From positions 14,440 through 78,439 of the forward strand of contig JBPCNX010000028.1 in assembly GCA_051000815.1 (NCBI GenBank): a DNA stretch of 64,000 nt, read 5' to 3'. Source of the DNA: PSRF01 sp051000815 (GTDB lineage Bacteria > Acidobacteriota > Blastocatellia > Pyrinomonadales > Pyrinomonadaceae). Below the pieces are notes generated by a model that made no database searches, was not told the origin of the DNA, and saw only the letters and a program-made list of their open reading frames with translations. A program made the position numbers and the translations under genes. This document shows positions 27,606-36,125 of this stretch, piece by piece (position 1 is the stretch's first letter; every line of letters begins with the position of its first letter).

Positions 27606-29177
27606 TCAAGCGCGCCTCGCTTTGGCGCCACGCGCGCTAAACTGCAGGGTGCATGGAAAAGCCTGCTCGAACATTTCAGACTTCCGTTCTGCCTCGCGAA
27701 GTTCATTCTCACAATCGCTCACGCTTCTTATTTGTATATGGAACACTTCTCCCTCGCGACTGCAACGCAATTCCGACACCCGGCTATCGTGGCTTCTATC
27801 AAGCGCATCGGCCACTCGCACAATCGCTCCGAGGCGGCAGACCGTTTCTCGATCCGCGGCGTTAAGGGCAGCATATTCGGAATGCCGCTCTTTGGGAGGC
27901 GAGCCGCGATGGTAGCGGGCAATGTTAGCAATCACTGCACGTTCAGCTTCTGAAAAACCAGTCAGTTCCGAGTTTTGAATCAGATAGCATGAGTGTTTGT
28001 GGTGCGATTCGTGGGCGATGTGATAACCGACATCGTGCAGCAAAGCGGCGGCCGACATCAGTGTGCGTTGATGGCGTGAAAAACTTTCAGTCAGCGCCAG
28101 CGTGTCGAAGATTTGCTCGGCTAGTTTTGCCACCTGGTGTGAGTGTGCTTCTTCATAACCGAAGCGGCGGCCGACGGCGTGAACTCCCCGGAGCTTCTGT
28201 TCACCGAAGTCGGCCCGTGGAGGAATTAACTCCGACTCCACTTCTCGTATTCGATCGATGATCACACCCTCGCGCAGTGCCCAGTCGCAGGTCTGCAACA
28301 CATTAATCCCCAGCGCTCTCATCGCGCCTTCGAGAATCTGCCCTCCGGCGATGATGATCTCCGAACGCTGCGCGCTTATTCCCGGTAGACTGCGCCGCTC
28401 CGTTAGAGTCAGGCTTGCCAGGTTAATGTTCAACGCTGACAGGCGGCTTAGAGAAATCTCAGCGCCAGCGGGTTGGGCCCCCATGGCTTTGCGTTCTGCA
28501 CTGCTGCTGGTGCGGGCAAGTAATGCGGCTCCCACCGCGAGAATGGTGCCTGATGTTCCTGTCGCCTGCTGCCAACTCTTCCCTCGGAGCTCGCGGCTGG
28601 GTCTGTCAAATGCTGACCGTATCTCGCTTCTCAGATTGCCCATTTCCTTAGTTTTCGGCGGATCACTAAGGATGAACCTTTCTGTCATCACAATCGCTCC
28701 TACCTTGACGGAAAAGAGCGAGCGTGGAATTCCGTCGCGAAAAATAGAGATCTCGGTTGAACCGCCGCCGATGTCGATGTTGAGGTTAGTGACTTTCTCA
28801 GCCGCACAACCCTGAGAAGCTGCCAGGCCGATAAGCCGCGCTTCCTCTATACCCGAGAGAACCTCGACGCGGATTCCGGTTCGTTGCTCAATTTCCTTTA
28901 TGAAATCCGCGGAGTTGTTTGCCTCACGTACCGATGCCGTCGCAATTGCGATGACCGATTCCGCGCCGCGCGCCTCCGCAATTGATCGAAAACGTTTTAT
29001 GCACTCTGCCGCCCGTTCGATCGCTGCCGGCGCCAGGTGAGCATCGCGAAGAGTCTCATGTCCCAGTCGGACGTGATCCTTTTCGCGTGCCAGAACGGCA
29101 AATGAGTCGGTCGCCGCCGCATCGACAACCGCGAGCTTGATCGAATTGGAACCTATGTCTATCGCGGCTAGTTTCAA
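27606..29177 (-). CDS. Ppx/GppA phosphatase with HD domain (exopolyphosphatase)
   Basis: 523 residues. The N-terminal sugar-kinase/HSP70-like ATPase fold shows AIDIGSNSIKLAVVD and DIGGGSTEISIFRDG, the two phosphate loops of the Ppx/GppA family, with Glu in SGIEEARLIG. The C-terminal HD region (~325-500) shows LLHDVGYHIAHESHH and NIARYHRG, as in E. coli Ppx. Predicted to hydrolyse polyphosphate ends or pppGpp. Its start overlaps the upstream kinase stop by 4 nt, and the CHAD gene follows 6 bp after its stop, so the three are one operon. Confidence 0.93.
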   Translation of the reverse strand: MKLAAIDIGSNSIKLAVVDAAATDSFAVLAREKDHVRLGHETLRDAHLAPAAIERAAECIKRFRSIAEARGAESVIAIATASVREANNSADFIKEIEQRTGIRVEVLSGIEEARLIGLAASQGCAAEKVTNLNIDIGGGSTEISIFRDGIPRSLFSVKVGAIVMTERFILSDPPKTKEMGNLRSEIRSAFDRPSRELRGKSWQQATGTSGTILAVGAALLARTSSSAERKAMGAQPAGAEISLSRLSALNINLASLTLTERRSLPGISAQRSEIIIAGGQILEGAMRALGINVLQTCDWALREGVIIDRIREVESELIPPRADFGEQKLRGVHAVGRRFGYEEAHSHQVAKLAEQIFDTLALTESFSRHQRTLMSAAALLHDVGYHIAHESHHKHSCYLIQNSELTGFSEAERAVIANIARYHRGSPPKERHSEYAALNAADRETVCRLGAIVRVADALDRSHDSRVSELRCSREGEVFHIQIRSVSDCENELREAERKSEMFEQAFPCTLQFSARGAKARRA

Positions 29178-29947
29178 GGTGCAGGTGTCTTCTTTGGGTG
29201 TGCGTAAGTTGCAGGTGATCCTCGTTTGGCGGAGACGTCTGAGGCAGGTTTCGTCTTCACAGGATGTTGTGCGAGCTTGTCGATGCCGCCTCTTGGTTCA
29301 TCAATGACTTTAGCCACTGAACGGCGCAAGTCAGCGGCTACGCTGCGCACTGATCGCGATGCATTCAACTCATGAAACCCATACTCCAGGCTCATGAGGT
29401 CGAAGACCTGAAGCATGCGCGTCTGGTATGCAATAAAACTGTCGTAAAAATCCTCCCCCAGGTGCAGGTCCATACCCGACTCCCAGTAGTCGAACCCTCT
29501 TCCTGAGGAGAGTACCCGATCGACGAGTTGCTTGGCCGAATTAACTCTCAAATAAAAAACTGCATCGGGAACGAGTGACATTCCATAGATTGAACGCACC
29601 CACCCTGAATCAATCCCGCGAACCTCAGCGCGCGCCATCGCCGAGTAAATATAACGATCGGTCAACACAATAAAGCCCGCTCGCAGTGCGGGCAGCATTT
29701 CATTCTCGAGCCGGTCAATAAAGTCCGTCGCATAGAAAAGCTGCATCGTCAGTCGTCCCAGCGTGTGTCCCGTCTTAGCTTCTTTGATGCCGCCGCCGGC
29801 CAGCACGGAGCGAGTCATTCCAGTATCCAGGACGGCGTGCCCACGAGCCTCCAGCCAGGTGCGCAGCAGGCCTATGTGAGTCGACCTTCCGACTCCATCG
29901 GTGCCTTCCACCACAATCAGTTTGCCGCTGTACTCTTCTTGCTCCAC
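29174..29947 (-). CDS. Thymidylate-kinase-like protein with altered P-loop
   Basis: 257 residues, GTG start at 29947. The fold is that of dTMP kinase: KLIVVEGTDGVGRST, then VLTDRYIYSAMARAEVRG (the DR-Y substrate motif). However, the Walker A Lys is Arg21 (GVGRST instead of GxGKST), so ATP hydrolysis may be changed or lost. The C-terminal ~45 residues are Lys/Pro/Ala-rich and probably disordered. Tandem paralogue of the next gene and translationally coupled to ppx. A true dTMP kinase role is doubtful; a phosphate or polyphosphate-linked role is inferred from context. Confidence 0.85.
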   Translation of the reverse strand: MEQEEYSGKLIVVEGTDGVGRSTHIGLLRTWLEARGHAVLDTGMTRSVLAGGGIKEAKTGHTLGRLTMQLFYATDFIDRLENEMLPALRAGFIVLTDRYIYSAMARAEVRGIDSGWVRSIYGMSLVPDAVFYLRVNSAKQLVDRVLSSGRGFDYWESGMDLHLGEDFYDSFIAYQTRMLQVFDLMSLEYGFHELNASRSVRSVAADLRRSVAKVIDEPRGGIDKLAQHPVKTKPASDVSAKRGSPATYAHPKKTPAP

Positions 29948-29981
29948 ACTGGGAAGCGGCGTGCCGTAAAAAGCAGGTACT

Positions 29982-30659
29982 CTAATCGCGTTTAGCCCGC
30001 CTTCTTCTTAAGTGTCGATCAATAATATTTCGCATCTCTCTCTGTTGCGCCTCGATGGAGCGTGTGGCATCGATCACTGTTAGACCAAACTCGTCAACCA
30101 TTTGATCATACTCCTCGAGTATCTTGCCCTGGAAGACTGTGAAGCTCTCTTCGGGATCGTCTGACCATCCCATATCCAATCCAGCTTCGTAGTACTTTAG
30201 GCGGGGCCTGCCCGAGACGATCCTGTCGATAGCGACGTCGAGTGGCGCCCGAAAGAAAAAGCCGACAGTAGGTTTCACCGCGAAAGTATAGACATCTCGC
30301 ACCCAGCCGCGATCACAGCCTCTCGCAACATCGCGAGCAAAGGCCGTATAAATGTAACGATCGGCAAGAACAATCGCGCCTGCCTTCAGCGGCGGGATAA
30401 TGTCGCGCTCGGTCCGATCGGCAAAATCAGTGGCGTGGAGTAAAGAGAAGGTTGCCGGATTGAAAAGATGTCGTTTCTTGGCGCGTTTCGTCGTATCTTT
30501 AACTAGTGGAGACGAGTTCCATTCTGAATAGAAGACAGGAAAGCCCTCAGCCTTCAGCCACTGATAAAGCAATGCCAGTTGGGTGGATTTACCGCTTCCA
30601 TCGGTTCCCTCCACGACAAACAGTTTGCCGGGAAAGCGGTGATTTCCGTATGAAATCAT
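29982..30659 (-). CDS. Thymidylate-kinase-like P-loop kinase
   Basis: 225 residues, ATG 30659. KLFVVEGTDGSGKSTQLA carries an intact Walker A (Lys24), VLADRYIYTAFARDVARG is the DR-Y motif, and RPRLKYYEAGLDMG marks the lid region. Could be the functional dTMP kinase (tmk), but the pairing with a variant paralogue, ppx, CHAD and SixA suggests a specialised role. First gene of the - strand run; divergent from sixA with a 60-bp shared promoter gap. Confidence 0.88.
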   Translation of the reverse strand: MISYGNHRFPGKLFVVEGTDGSGKSTQLALLYQWLKAEGFPVFYSEWNSSPLVKDTTKRAKKRHLFNPATFSLLHATDFADRTERDIIPPLKAGAIVLADRYIYTAFARDVARGCDRGWVRDVYTFAVKPTVGFFFRAPLDVAIDRIVSGRPRLKYYEAGLDMGWSDDPEESFTVFQGKILEEYDQMVDEFGLTVIDATRSIEAQQREMRNIIDRHLRRRRAKRD

Positions 30660-30719
30660 CGAGTGCAGCTTAGCCGTATAGTGTTACAGCAAGGTAAACG
30701 AGACGTATTACATCCGATT

Positions 30720-31214
30720 ATGAAGACACTTTATCTGATGAGACATGCAAAATCGAGTTGGAAAGACAAAGAACTTGCGGATTTCGATCGCCCTTTGAAC
30801 CGCCGCGGCAAAGCTGCAGCGGAACTGATGGGCACGGTGATTCAACAACGTAGGCTGCGAGTGGATTTGGTGCTGAGTTCACCCGCAGTTCGCGCCCGCC
30901 AGACAACCGAGATTGTCATGCGGTCGGCTAAATTGCGTCCCGAGGTTCGTTTGGATCAGCGAATATACGAAGCCGGCCCGCTGCAATTATTAGAGGTGAT
31001 CTCAGATATTGAGAATAGCGTGAACAATGCTCTGCTGGTTGGACACAATCCGGGACTCACGGAATTGTTGGGTATCTTAACCACGCGGTCCGAGTATATG
31101 GCTACCGCAACGCTCGCAAGAATCAACCTGGAAACCACAAAATGGAGCAAAATAAATCCTTGCGTTGGCACGCTCGCTTGGCTGGTGAAGCCGAAAGATT
31201 TAAGTAGGGAATAA
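30720..31214 (+). CDS. sixA: Phosphohistidine phosphatase SixA
   Basis: 164 residues of the histidine phosphatase superfamily. RHA motif LMRHAKSSWKD (His9 is the phospho-acceptor), FDRPLNRRGKAAA, SSPAVRARQT and VGHNPGLTEL are all SixA blocks. ATG 30720 chosen because it directly precedes the conserved strand; an ORF start at 30663 adds nothing. Removes phosphate from phosphohistidine proteins. Divergent from the kinase/ppx/CHAD operon; SixA and CHAD genes often co-occur. Confidence 0.92.
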   Translation: MKTLYLMRHAKSSWKDKELADFDRPLNRRGKAAAELMGTVIQQRRLRVDLVLSSPAVRARQTTEIVMRSAKLRPEVRLDQRIYEAGPLQLLEVISDIENSVNNALLVGHNPGLTELLGILTTRSEYMATATLARINLETTKWSKINPCVGTLAWLVKPKDLSRE

Positions 31215-31356
31215 GCGGGTTTATGGCTTGTGGATCAACTACGAGTGGCTTGTGACCGAAGGCCTCTTCAAACCAGCTCAACTTTCATAACACGGCATCT
31301 TCCTCAAAGACTTTGGCACCCGGCTGCAGATTGCCCAATACCCATCGCCGCGTTTG

Positions 31357-31572
31357 CTATCTTGCCCGCTTACGGGCCGCAAGGAACGCCAGAGCTGCGC
31401 CGCCAACCATAAGGGCCACGCCGCCAACGACGCGCATGGTGTTCGGAAGCTCGCGCACATCAGTATTGGTGATCACCACGGCGGCAGGGGGTTCGAGATA
31501 TAGCGCGCGATAAGCGATGACGCCACCAAACGCTGCCAGGATAATACCGGCGATGATTAGAAGGGCTTTCAA
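31357..31572 (-). CDS. Small two-helix membrane protein
   Basis: 71 residues, TTG start at 31572 with aaggaa upstream. Two transmembrane helices (LLIIAGIILAAFGGVIAYRA and VVGGVALMVGGAALAFLAA) flank a short polar loop; the layout is like DUF3185 proteins, though I cannot confirm membership. The C-terminus RKRAR should be cytoplasmic. Function unknown. Confidence 0.55.
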   Translation of the reverse strand: MKALLIIAGIILAAFGGVIAYRALYLEPPAAVVITNTDVRELPNTMRVVGGVALMVGGAALAFLAARKRAR

Positions 31573-31579
31573 TTTAATT

Positions 31580-31722
31580 CCTTTTTGAACTTTGTTCTTG
31601 GTTCTTTGTACTTTGTTCCGTGTGGAAGCTTGACGTCAAACCGTCAACAAGAACTCAATTACAAGATTCAAAGCACGAACTACGAGAGCACTAAGTTCAA
31701 AGCACAAAGTACAAAGTTCGTT
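31580..31722. repeat. Word-like repeat arms (caaagtacaaagttc type)
   Basis: 31583-31618 has tttgaactttgttcttgg...tttgtactttgttcc and 31668-31720 has caaagcacgaactacg...aaagcacaaagtacaaagtt, forming an imperfect inverted pair built of short repeated words. It ends directly at the stop codon of the enoyl-CoA hydratase gene. Same architecture, different words, at 45804, 51486, 53948 and 60844. Confidence 0.8.
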
Positions 31723-32520
31723 TTATCGTCCCTTGAATTCCGCTTTTCGTTTCTCGAGAAACGCGTTCACTCCTTCGTCTTTGTCGTCAGTTGAGAAACA
31801 GAGCGCGAAGAGATCCACCTCCCGGCGCAACCCTTCATCAAGCAACGAACGTGAGGCGATCTTGACGGCTTCCTTGGCCAGCTTTAGAGCAATCGGGCCC
31901 TTGGCCGCGATGCGATTAGCGATTTCCATCGTCTTCGCCTCGAGTTGATCACCGGGAAAGACATGGTTGACCAGACCGATCGCAAATGCTGTTTTCGCAT
32001 CAATGATTTCGCCAGTCAGGATTAACTCCATTGCTTTACCTTCGCCGACAAGTCGAGTCAACCGTTGCGTGCCGCCACCACCGGGAATAATTCCCAGATT
32101 GATTTCCGGCTGGCCGAAGGAAGCCGTTTCGCTGGCAATGCGCAGGTCGCAGGCAAGCGCCAGCTCGCAACCGCCACCCAGACAGTAGCCATTGACCATA
32201 GCAATGATCGGCTTGGGAAAAGTATCCATCGCCGTAAACAGCGACTGCCCGGTCATCACGTCGCGCTGCATCATCGCCGTGCGACCGGCAAACTCCGCAA
32301 TATCCGCACCTGCAATGAATGACTTGTCTCCAGCGCCCGTGATCACAACAACGCGGATCGAGTCGTCACGCTTCAACTCGTCCAGCAGCGCCGCGCCCTC
32401 TTCGCGGGTCTTGATGTTGAGGGCGTTTCTTTTGTCGGGCCTGTTGATAGTAATGAGCGCTACTCGTTCGCGACGCTCAAGCAGAAGAGTCTCGTATGCT
32501 TGCGGCATTGCTTGCGACAT
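31723..32520 (-). CDS. Enoyl-CoA hydratase
   Basis: 265 residues of the crotonase family. Both catalytic glutamates are present, in GGGCELALACDLRIA and PEINLGIIPGGGGTQRL, and the oxyanion loop is FIAGADIAEF. Hydrates trans-2-enoyl-CoA in fatty acid or related oxidation. Same strand as the 3-hydroxyacyl-CoA dehydrogenase at 33346, which does the following step, though a PilZ gene and repeats lie between. ATG 32520; a second in-frame ATG is four codons later. Confidence 0.93.
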   Translation of the reverse strand: MSQAMPQAYETLLLERRERVALITINRPDKRNALNIKTREEGAALLDELKRDDSIRVVVITGAGDKSFIAGADIAEFAGRTAMMQRDVMTGQSLFTAMDTFPKPIIAMVNGYCLGGGCELALACDLRIASETASFGQPEINLGIIPGGGGTQRLTRLVGEGKAMELILTGEIIDAKTAFAIGLVNHVFPGDQLEAKTMEIANRIAAKGPIALKLAKEAVKIASRSLLDEGLRREVDLFALCFSTDDKDEGVNAFLEKRKAEFKGR

Positions 32521-32633
32521 GAATTGCCCCCGTCTCTTGTTAAGTTAGTTGGAAGTGGAATCGTAAAGGCTGGTAGTTGAATCGTCAACGCGAGCGAACG
32601 AAACAGTAGTGTCTAATCTGCCAAAGGAACAAC

Positions 32634-32700
32634 CGATCCACTAAATCACGCTAATCAACACAAAACGCCTTCGCGTAATTTCCTGTGATTTCGTGGATCG
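32634..32700. repeat. Dispersed palindrome, GATCCAC family
   Basis: cgatccactaaatcacgcta pairs with gtgatttcgtggatcg at the far end. Confidence 0.9.
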
Positions 32701-32729
32701 TATATTTCATGGACGCGAAGAGGGTTGAG

Positions 32730-32914
32730 ATTCAGCTTGAGGAACCTCGCAGGTCGGTAAGAGGGCCTGCCCCCGCCAAAGCCTGGTTTGCGCACAGCTT
32801 TTCGAAAAAGCCGGGCGGACGTTTTTTAGGAATCCTTAAGGAGAATGACTGCTTCAAGTCGAAACGAGCGGAAGCAGGCCCCCTTCCCGACCTGCAAGTT
32901 TGCTTAACTTGAAT
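32730..32914. repeat. MITE-like inverted repeat, arms 32730-32770 and 32875-32914
   Basis: About 40-nt arms at roughly 80% identity: attcagcttgagg...gcaggtcgg at the left, cgacctgcaagtttgc...ttgaat at the right. Shares its arm core with 22481-22700. No coding potential inside. Confidence 0.85.
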
Positions 32915-32932
32915 AAGTCTTTCTGAAAATTG

Positions 32933-33319
32933 TTATTCGGAGGGAGGAGATTCGGCATCAGCGGCCGCTGGCTGTTCGTCGGCAACCCAGGAAACAAAGA
33001 GTCGCAGCCAGTTTTCGGTGGGTTCGGCAATCTGCACACCGACGCGTGCGGTTCCATAAATGGCCGGCGCAACTCGAACAACTATTGCCGTCACTTCGAT
33101 CGGCGCGCCGTCTGGGCGATGGGCACGGAGGTAGAGACGCTCGCCGCGATTCACCTTCTGATTCAAATGAAAGAGGGTGCCGGACGTTGAGACGTCGTCC
33201 GTTTCGGTTGGCTCGCTCCAGGCGGAACCATCTTCAGCGCGTCCCGAGACAACGATCGGTAAGCGCAACGACATCCGTAATGCAAAACGCCTCTCTTCAT
33301 TGTTGTAAGGTGTGCTCAT
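32933..33319 (-). CDS. PilZ-domain protein
   Basis: 128 residues from ATG 33319 (a start at 33331 adds four). ERRFALRMSLRLPI provides the RxxxR-type c-di-GMP-binding start of PilZ, and ETDDVSTSGTLFHLNQ is the D/N-x-S-x-x-G motif. The acidic tail is AADAESPPSE. Predicted to bind c-di-GMP or to be a PilZ relative in envelope or motility regulation. It precedes no obvious target gene. Confidence 0.85.
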   Translation of the reverse strand: MSTPYNNEERRFALRMSLRLPIVVSGRAEDGSAWSEPTETDDVSTSGTLFHLNQKVNRGERLYLRAHRPDGAPIEVTAIVVRVAPAIYGTARVGVQIAEPTENWLRLFVSWVADEQPAAADAESPPSE

Positions 33320-33345
33320 AGTAGGTAACACAGTGGCTTTCGCTC

Positions 33346-34299
33346 TCAGGAAGAACGCGCCACACGCGCGTCCACAGTCTCCTCTTGCCAGCTGTAAAAA
33401 CCTTCACCGCTCTTCTTGCCCAACTTGCCTTCGTTGACCATGCGCCGCAGCAAATCGGGGGGACGAAATGTTTCGGAGCCGAGTGCGCGGTGTAGATACT
33501 CCGCGATATTCAGCCGAACATCAAGTCCGACAACGTCCGTAAGTTTCAACGGCCCCATTGGATGGTTGTAACCAAGTTCCATCGCCTTGTCGATATCCTT
33601 AGCGCTCGCGACACCCTGTTCCAGCATGCGCATCGCTTCGAGTCCCAGGGCCACACCGAGACGGCTGGAAGCAAAGCCCGGCACGTCGTTGACGATGATA
33701 GTTTCCTTCCGCATCCGTCGCCCAACTTCGCGAACGGCCTCGACCGTTTCTGGGGCAGTGGCCTTGCCCACCACTATCTCGAGCAACCGCATCACATGCA
33801 CAGGGTTAAAAAAGTGCATTCCCACTACTCGCTCCGGGCGTGCCGCAGCCCCCGCGATTTCAGTGATCGAGAGTGACGACGTGTTGGACGCGAAAATAAA
33901 GCTTTGGCCGGAGAGTGATTCAGTTTCACGCAGCAAGTCTTGTTTCAGTTGCAACTGCTCAGGCGCTGCTTCGATGATTAGGTCCGCGGACGCAACTTGA
34001 TCCAGCTGAGTGGTGCCGTGAATATTTTCGAGAGTTTGCTCGCGGTCTTCTTCAGTGAGTTTTCCGAGCTGCATGCCCTTGGCCAGATTACGTTCGATGG
34101 CCCGGATGCCTCGAGCGAGGCTCTCACGATCTAAATCTCGGAGGATCACCCGATAACCGGCGGCGGCCGCAACCTGGGCGATTCCATGCCCCATGGTGCC
34201 CGCTCCAATCACGGCTATGGTAGCTATCGTCTGGGGAGTGCCGTCTTTCAAATCCTTTTGCCATTCTCCTGGTGGCGAGTGGCGTCGTGATGCCCGCAA
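33346..34299 (-). CDS. 3-hydroxyacyl-CoA dehydrogenase
   Basis: 317 residues, single-domain 3-hydroxybutyryl-CoA dehydrogenase type. NAD-binding AVIGAGTMGHGIAQVAA, catalytic His in GMHFFNPVHVMRLLEIV, and substrate-binding NDVPGFASSRL and GYNHPMGPLKLTDVVGLD are all visible. The first ~25 residues are atypical, so the true start may be downstream (a TTG near 34251). Works with the enoyl-CoA hydratase in beta-oxidation or butyrate-type metabolism. Confidence 0.93.
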   Translation of the reverse strand: MRASRRHSPPGEWQKDLKDGTPQTIATIAVIGAGTMGHGIAQVAAAAGYRVILRDLDRESLARGIRAIERNLAKGMQLGKLTEEDREQTLENIHGTTQLDQVASADLIIEAAPEQLQLKQDLLRETESLSGQSFIFASNTSSLSITEIAGAAARPERVVGMHFFNPVHVMRLLEIVVGKATAPETVEAVREVGRRMRKETIIVNDVPGFASSRLGVALGLEAMRMLEQGVASAKDIDKAMELGYNHPMGPLKLTDVVGLDVRLNIAEYLHRALGSETFRPPDLLRRMVNEGKLGKKSGEGFYSWQEETVDARVARSS

Positions 34300-34429
34300 G
34301 CCCTTAGGTCGACTACTCTAGTATCAATAGTTATACTATACGCCTAACCGAAAAGGCTATACTGATGTGCATTTAGTCACAGTCTTGTCGATATTTTCGC
34401 TGCCAGACGAAGGGAAAAAGTCACACTCT

Positions 34430-35536
34430 ATGGTCGCCAAAACACTCCACAAAGACGTGGTCATCATCGGTTCTGGACCCGCTGGACTGACCGCCGCCAT
34501 TTACTCCGCGCGCGCCAATCTTTCACCTCTTGTGATCGACGCGCCCGCTGACGCTGAAAAGCAAACAGCGCCCGGTGGCCAGTTGATGATTACGACCGAT
34601 GTGGAAAACTACCCAGGCTTCGCCGAAGGGATTCAAGGTCCCGAGTTGATGGCGGAGTTTCGCAAACAGGCAGAACATTTCGGCGCCGAGTTTCTCGAAA
34701 CCTGGATCACTGACGTGGAGCTTCGGGAACGACCCTTCACTCTGCATACCGCCGATCAGACAATCACGACATCCACTCTGATCATTGCCTCAGGAGCGTC
34801 GGCTAAATGGCTGGGTATTCCGGGCGAGGCGAAAGTGCCGGACGGGCTCGGCGGAAATGGCGTTTCCGCTTGCGCGACCTGTGACGGGCCATTACCCGGC
34901 TTTCGTAACAAAGTCCTCGTGGTGGTTGGTGGCGGCGACACTGCGATGGAAGAAGCGACGTTTCTGACGCGCTATGCTGCGCGTGTTTTTGTTGTTCACC
35001 GTCGTGACAAATTGCGCGCGTCCAAAATCATGCAGGACAAAGCATTTCGCAACGAGAAACTCGAGTTTATCTGGGACACGGCTGTTGAGGAGATTCTGGG
35101 CACGCCAGAAGAGGGCGTGACCGATGTCAGGCTTCGCAATTTGAAATCCGGTGAAGAGCGTGTGTTTCCCTGCTCGGGCGTTTTTGTGGCGATCGGACAC
35201 AAGCCAAACACCGATCTTTTTAAGGGACAGATTGACACCGACGACGTTGGCTACATAAAAACTTCGGGACACTCAACCGCCACCAACATACCGGGAGTGT
35301 TCGCCTGCGGCGACGTGCAGGACTCAGTGTATCGCCAGGCCGTTACCGCCGCCGGCACCGGTTGCATGGCCGCGCTCGACGCCGAGCGGTTTCTTGACCA
35401 TCTTCCTGTTGCTATGCCGACCGGCGAACAGGTCACTATGGAGGGTGAGCGCGTTACCCCAGACAATACTGTGGTCATCACACCCGATGGCCAGGTTATT
35501 TGCAACCAACCTGAAATGGCGCCTCCGGGAGATTAG
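34430..35536 (+). CDS. trxB: Thioredoxin reductase
   Basis: 368 residues from ATG 34430. FAD motif VVIIGSGPAGLTAAIY, redox CATC (C148, C151) in the NADPH domain, VVVGGGDTAMEEA for NADPH and the C-terminal flavin motif GVFACGDVQDSVYRQAVTAAGTG are all canonical. About 50 extra residues follow the usual end (ETV-rich, with VVITPDGQVICNQPE), an unusual tail. Keeps thioredoxin reduced, feeding cytoplasmic thiol systems; an envelope thiol cluster lies at 48.9-51.5 kb. The upstream start at 34367 is less likely. Confidence 0.93.
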   Translation: MVAKTLHKDVVIIGSGPAGLTAAIYSARANLSPLVIDAPADAEKQTAPGGQLMITTDVENYPGFAEGIQGPELMAEFRKQAEHFGAEFLETWITDVELRERPFTLHTADQTITTSTLIIASGASAKWLGIPGEAKVPDGLGGNGVSACATCDGPLPGFRNKVLVVVGGGDTAMEEATFLTRYAARVFVVHRRDKLRASKIMQDKAFRNEKLEFIWDTAVEEILGTPEEGVTDVRLRNLKSGEERVFPCSGVFVAIGHKPNTDLFKGQIDTDDVGYIKTSGHSTATNIPGVFACGDVQDSVYRQAVTAAGTGCMAALDAERFLDHLPVAMPTGEQVTMEGERVTPDNTVVITPDGQVICNQPEMAPPGD

Positions 35537-35557
35537 TCTTAGGGCGCAGGGCAGGAA

Positions 35558-36040
35558 TTACAGCAGCACGATCGAGTCGTCACGTTCGCGGCGCGGACGC
35601 ACCGGTTGGGGTGCAGGCTCCTCTTCGGGAAGATCGGGAAGATCGGGAACATCCTCGGACACATTAAGTTTCTTCGGGCAGGTTTCACAGTAGTCTCCGC
35701 GAATTTTCCTTCGATCCTCACATTCATTACAACCAAGCCTTTCGCCTGTATCGCGCAGAGCATCGAGCAGGGGCAGGAGTAAACGTCCTCGCTTCGTGAG
35801 GGTGTATTCGATGTGCGGAGGGTTACCGCCAAAGTCTTTGCGATCGAGAATTCGGTCTTTTACCAAATCCTGCAAACGGCCGACAAGGGTGCGACTGCTG
35901 ATCGGTTCCAGGTCCGCATGAATCGCCATCGTGCGTCGTGGTCCGTGAGCAAGGTTACGAATGATAAGCATCGTCCACCTGTCGCCGATCATTTGCAGGG
36001 CCCCGGCTATGGGACAACCATCAATATCGCGACGTCTCAC
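35558..36040 (-). CDS. HxlR-family regulator with C-terminal cysteine cluster
   Basis: 160 residues, GTG start. Winged-helix HxlR domain: CPIAGALQMIGDRWTMLIIR at the N-terminus, SSRTLVGRLQDLVKDRIL recognition helix, and IEYTLTKRGRLLLPLLDAL wing. After it comes C104-x2-C107-x10-C118-x2-C121, a zinc-ribbon-like or redox-sensing cluster not typical of the short HxlR proteins. The acidic, Pro-rich tail ends RPRRERDDSIVLL. Convergent with trxB, so redox control of it is conceivable but untested. Confidence 0.88.
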   Translation of the reverse strand: MRRRDIDGCPIAGALQMIGDRWTMLIIRNLAHGPRRTMAIHADLEPISSRTLVGRLQDLVKDRILDRKDFGGNPPHIEYTLTKRGRLLLPLLDALRDTGERLGCNECEDRRKIRGDYCETCPKKLNVSEDVPDLPDLPEEEPAPQPVRPRRERDDSIVLL

Positions 36041-36125
36041 TCTCTACTCCTTCCACAGGAAGCTTAAATCACCAACGAAAGCTCTGCGCTTTCTGCCTAC
36101 TGTCTACTGCCTACTGCTTTCTGGT

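Larger units (their letters stand above)
32521..32932. other. Repeat-filled intergenic stretch
   Basis: Holds a GATCCAC-family palindrome (32634-32700) followed immediately by a MITE-like element (32730-32914). No gene or RNA is recognised. Confidence 0.75.

Noticed and set aside
29174..30659. The two kinases as PPK2 polyphosphate kinases
   Set aside because: The DR-Y motif and lid match the dTMP-kinase family; PPK2 signature blocks are not seen. The link to polyphosphate is contextual only.
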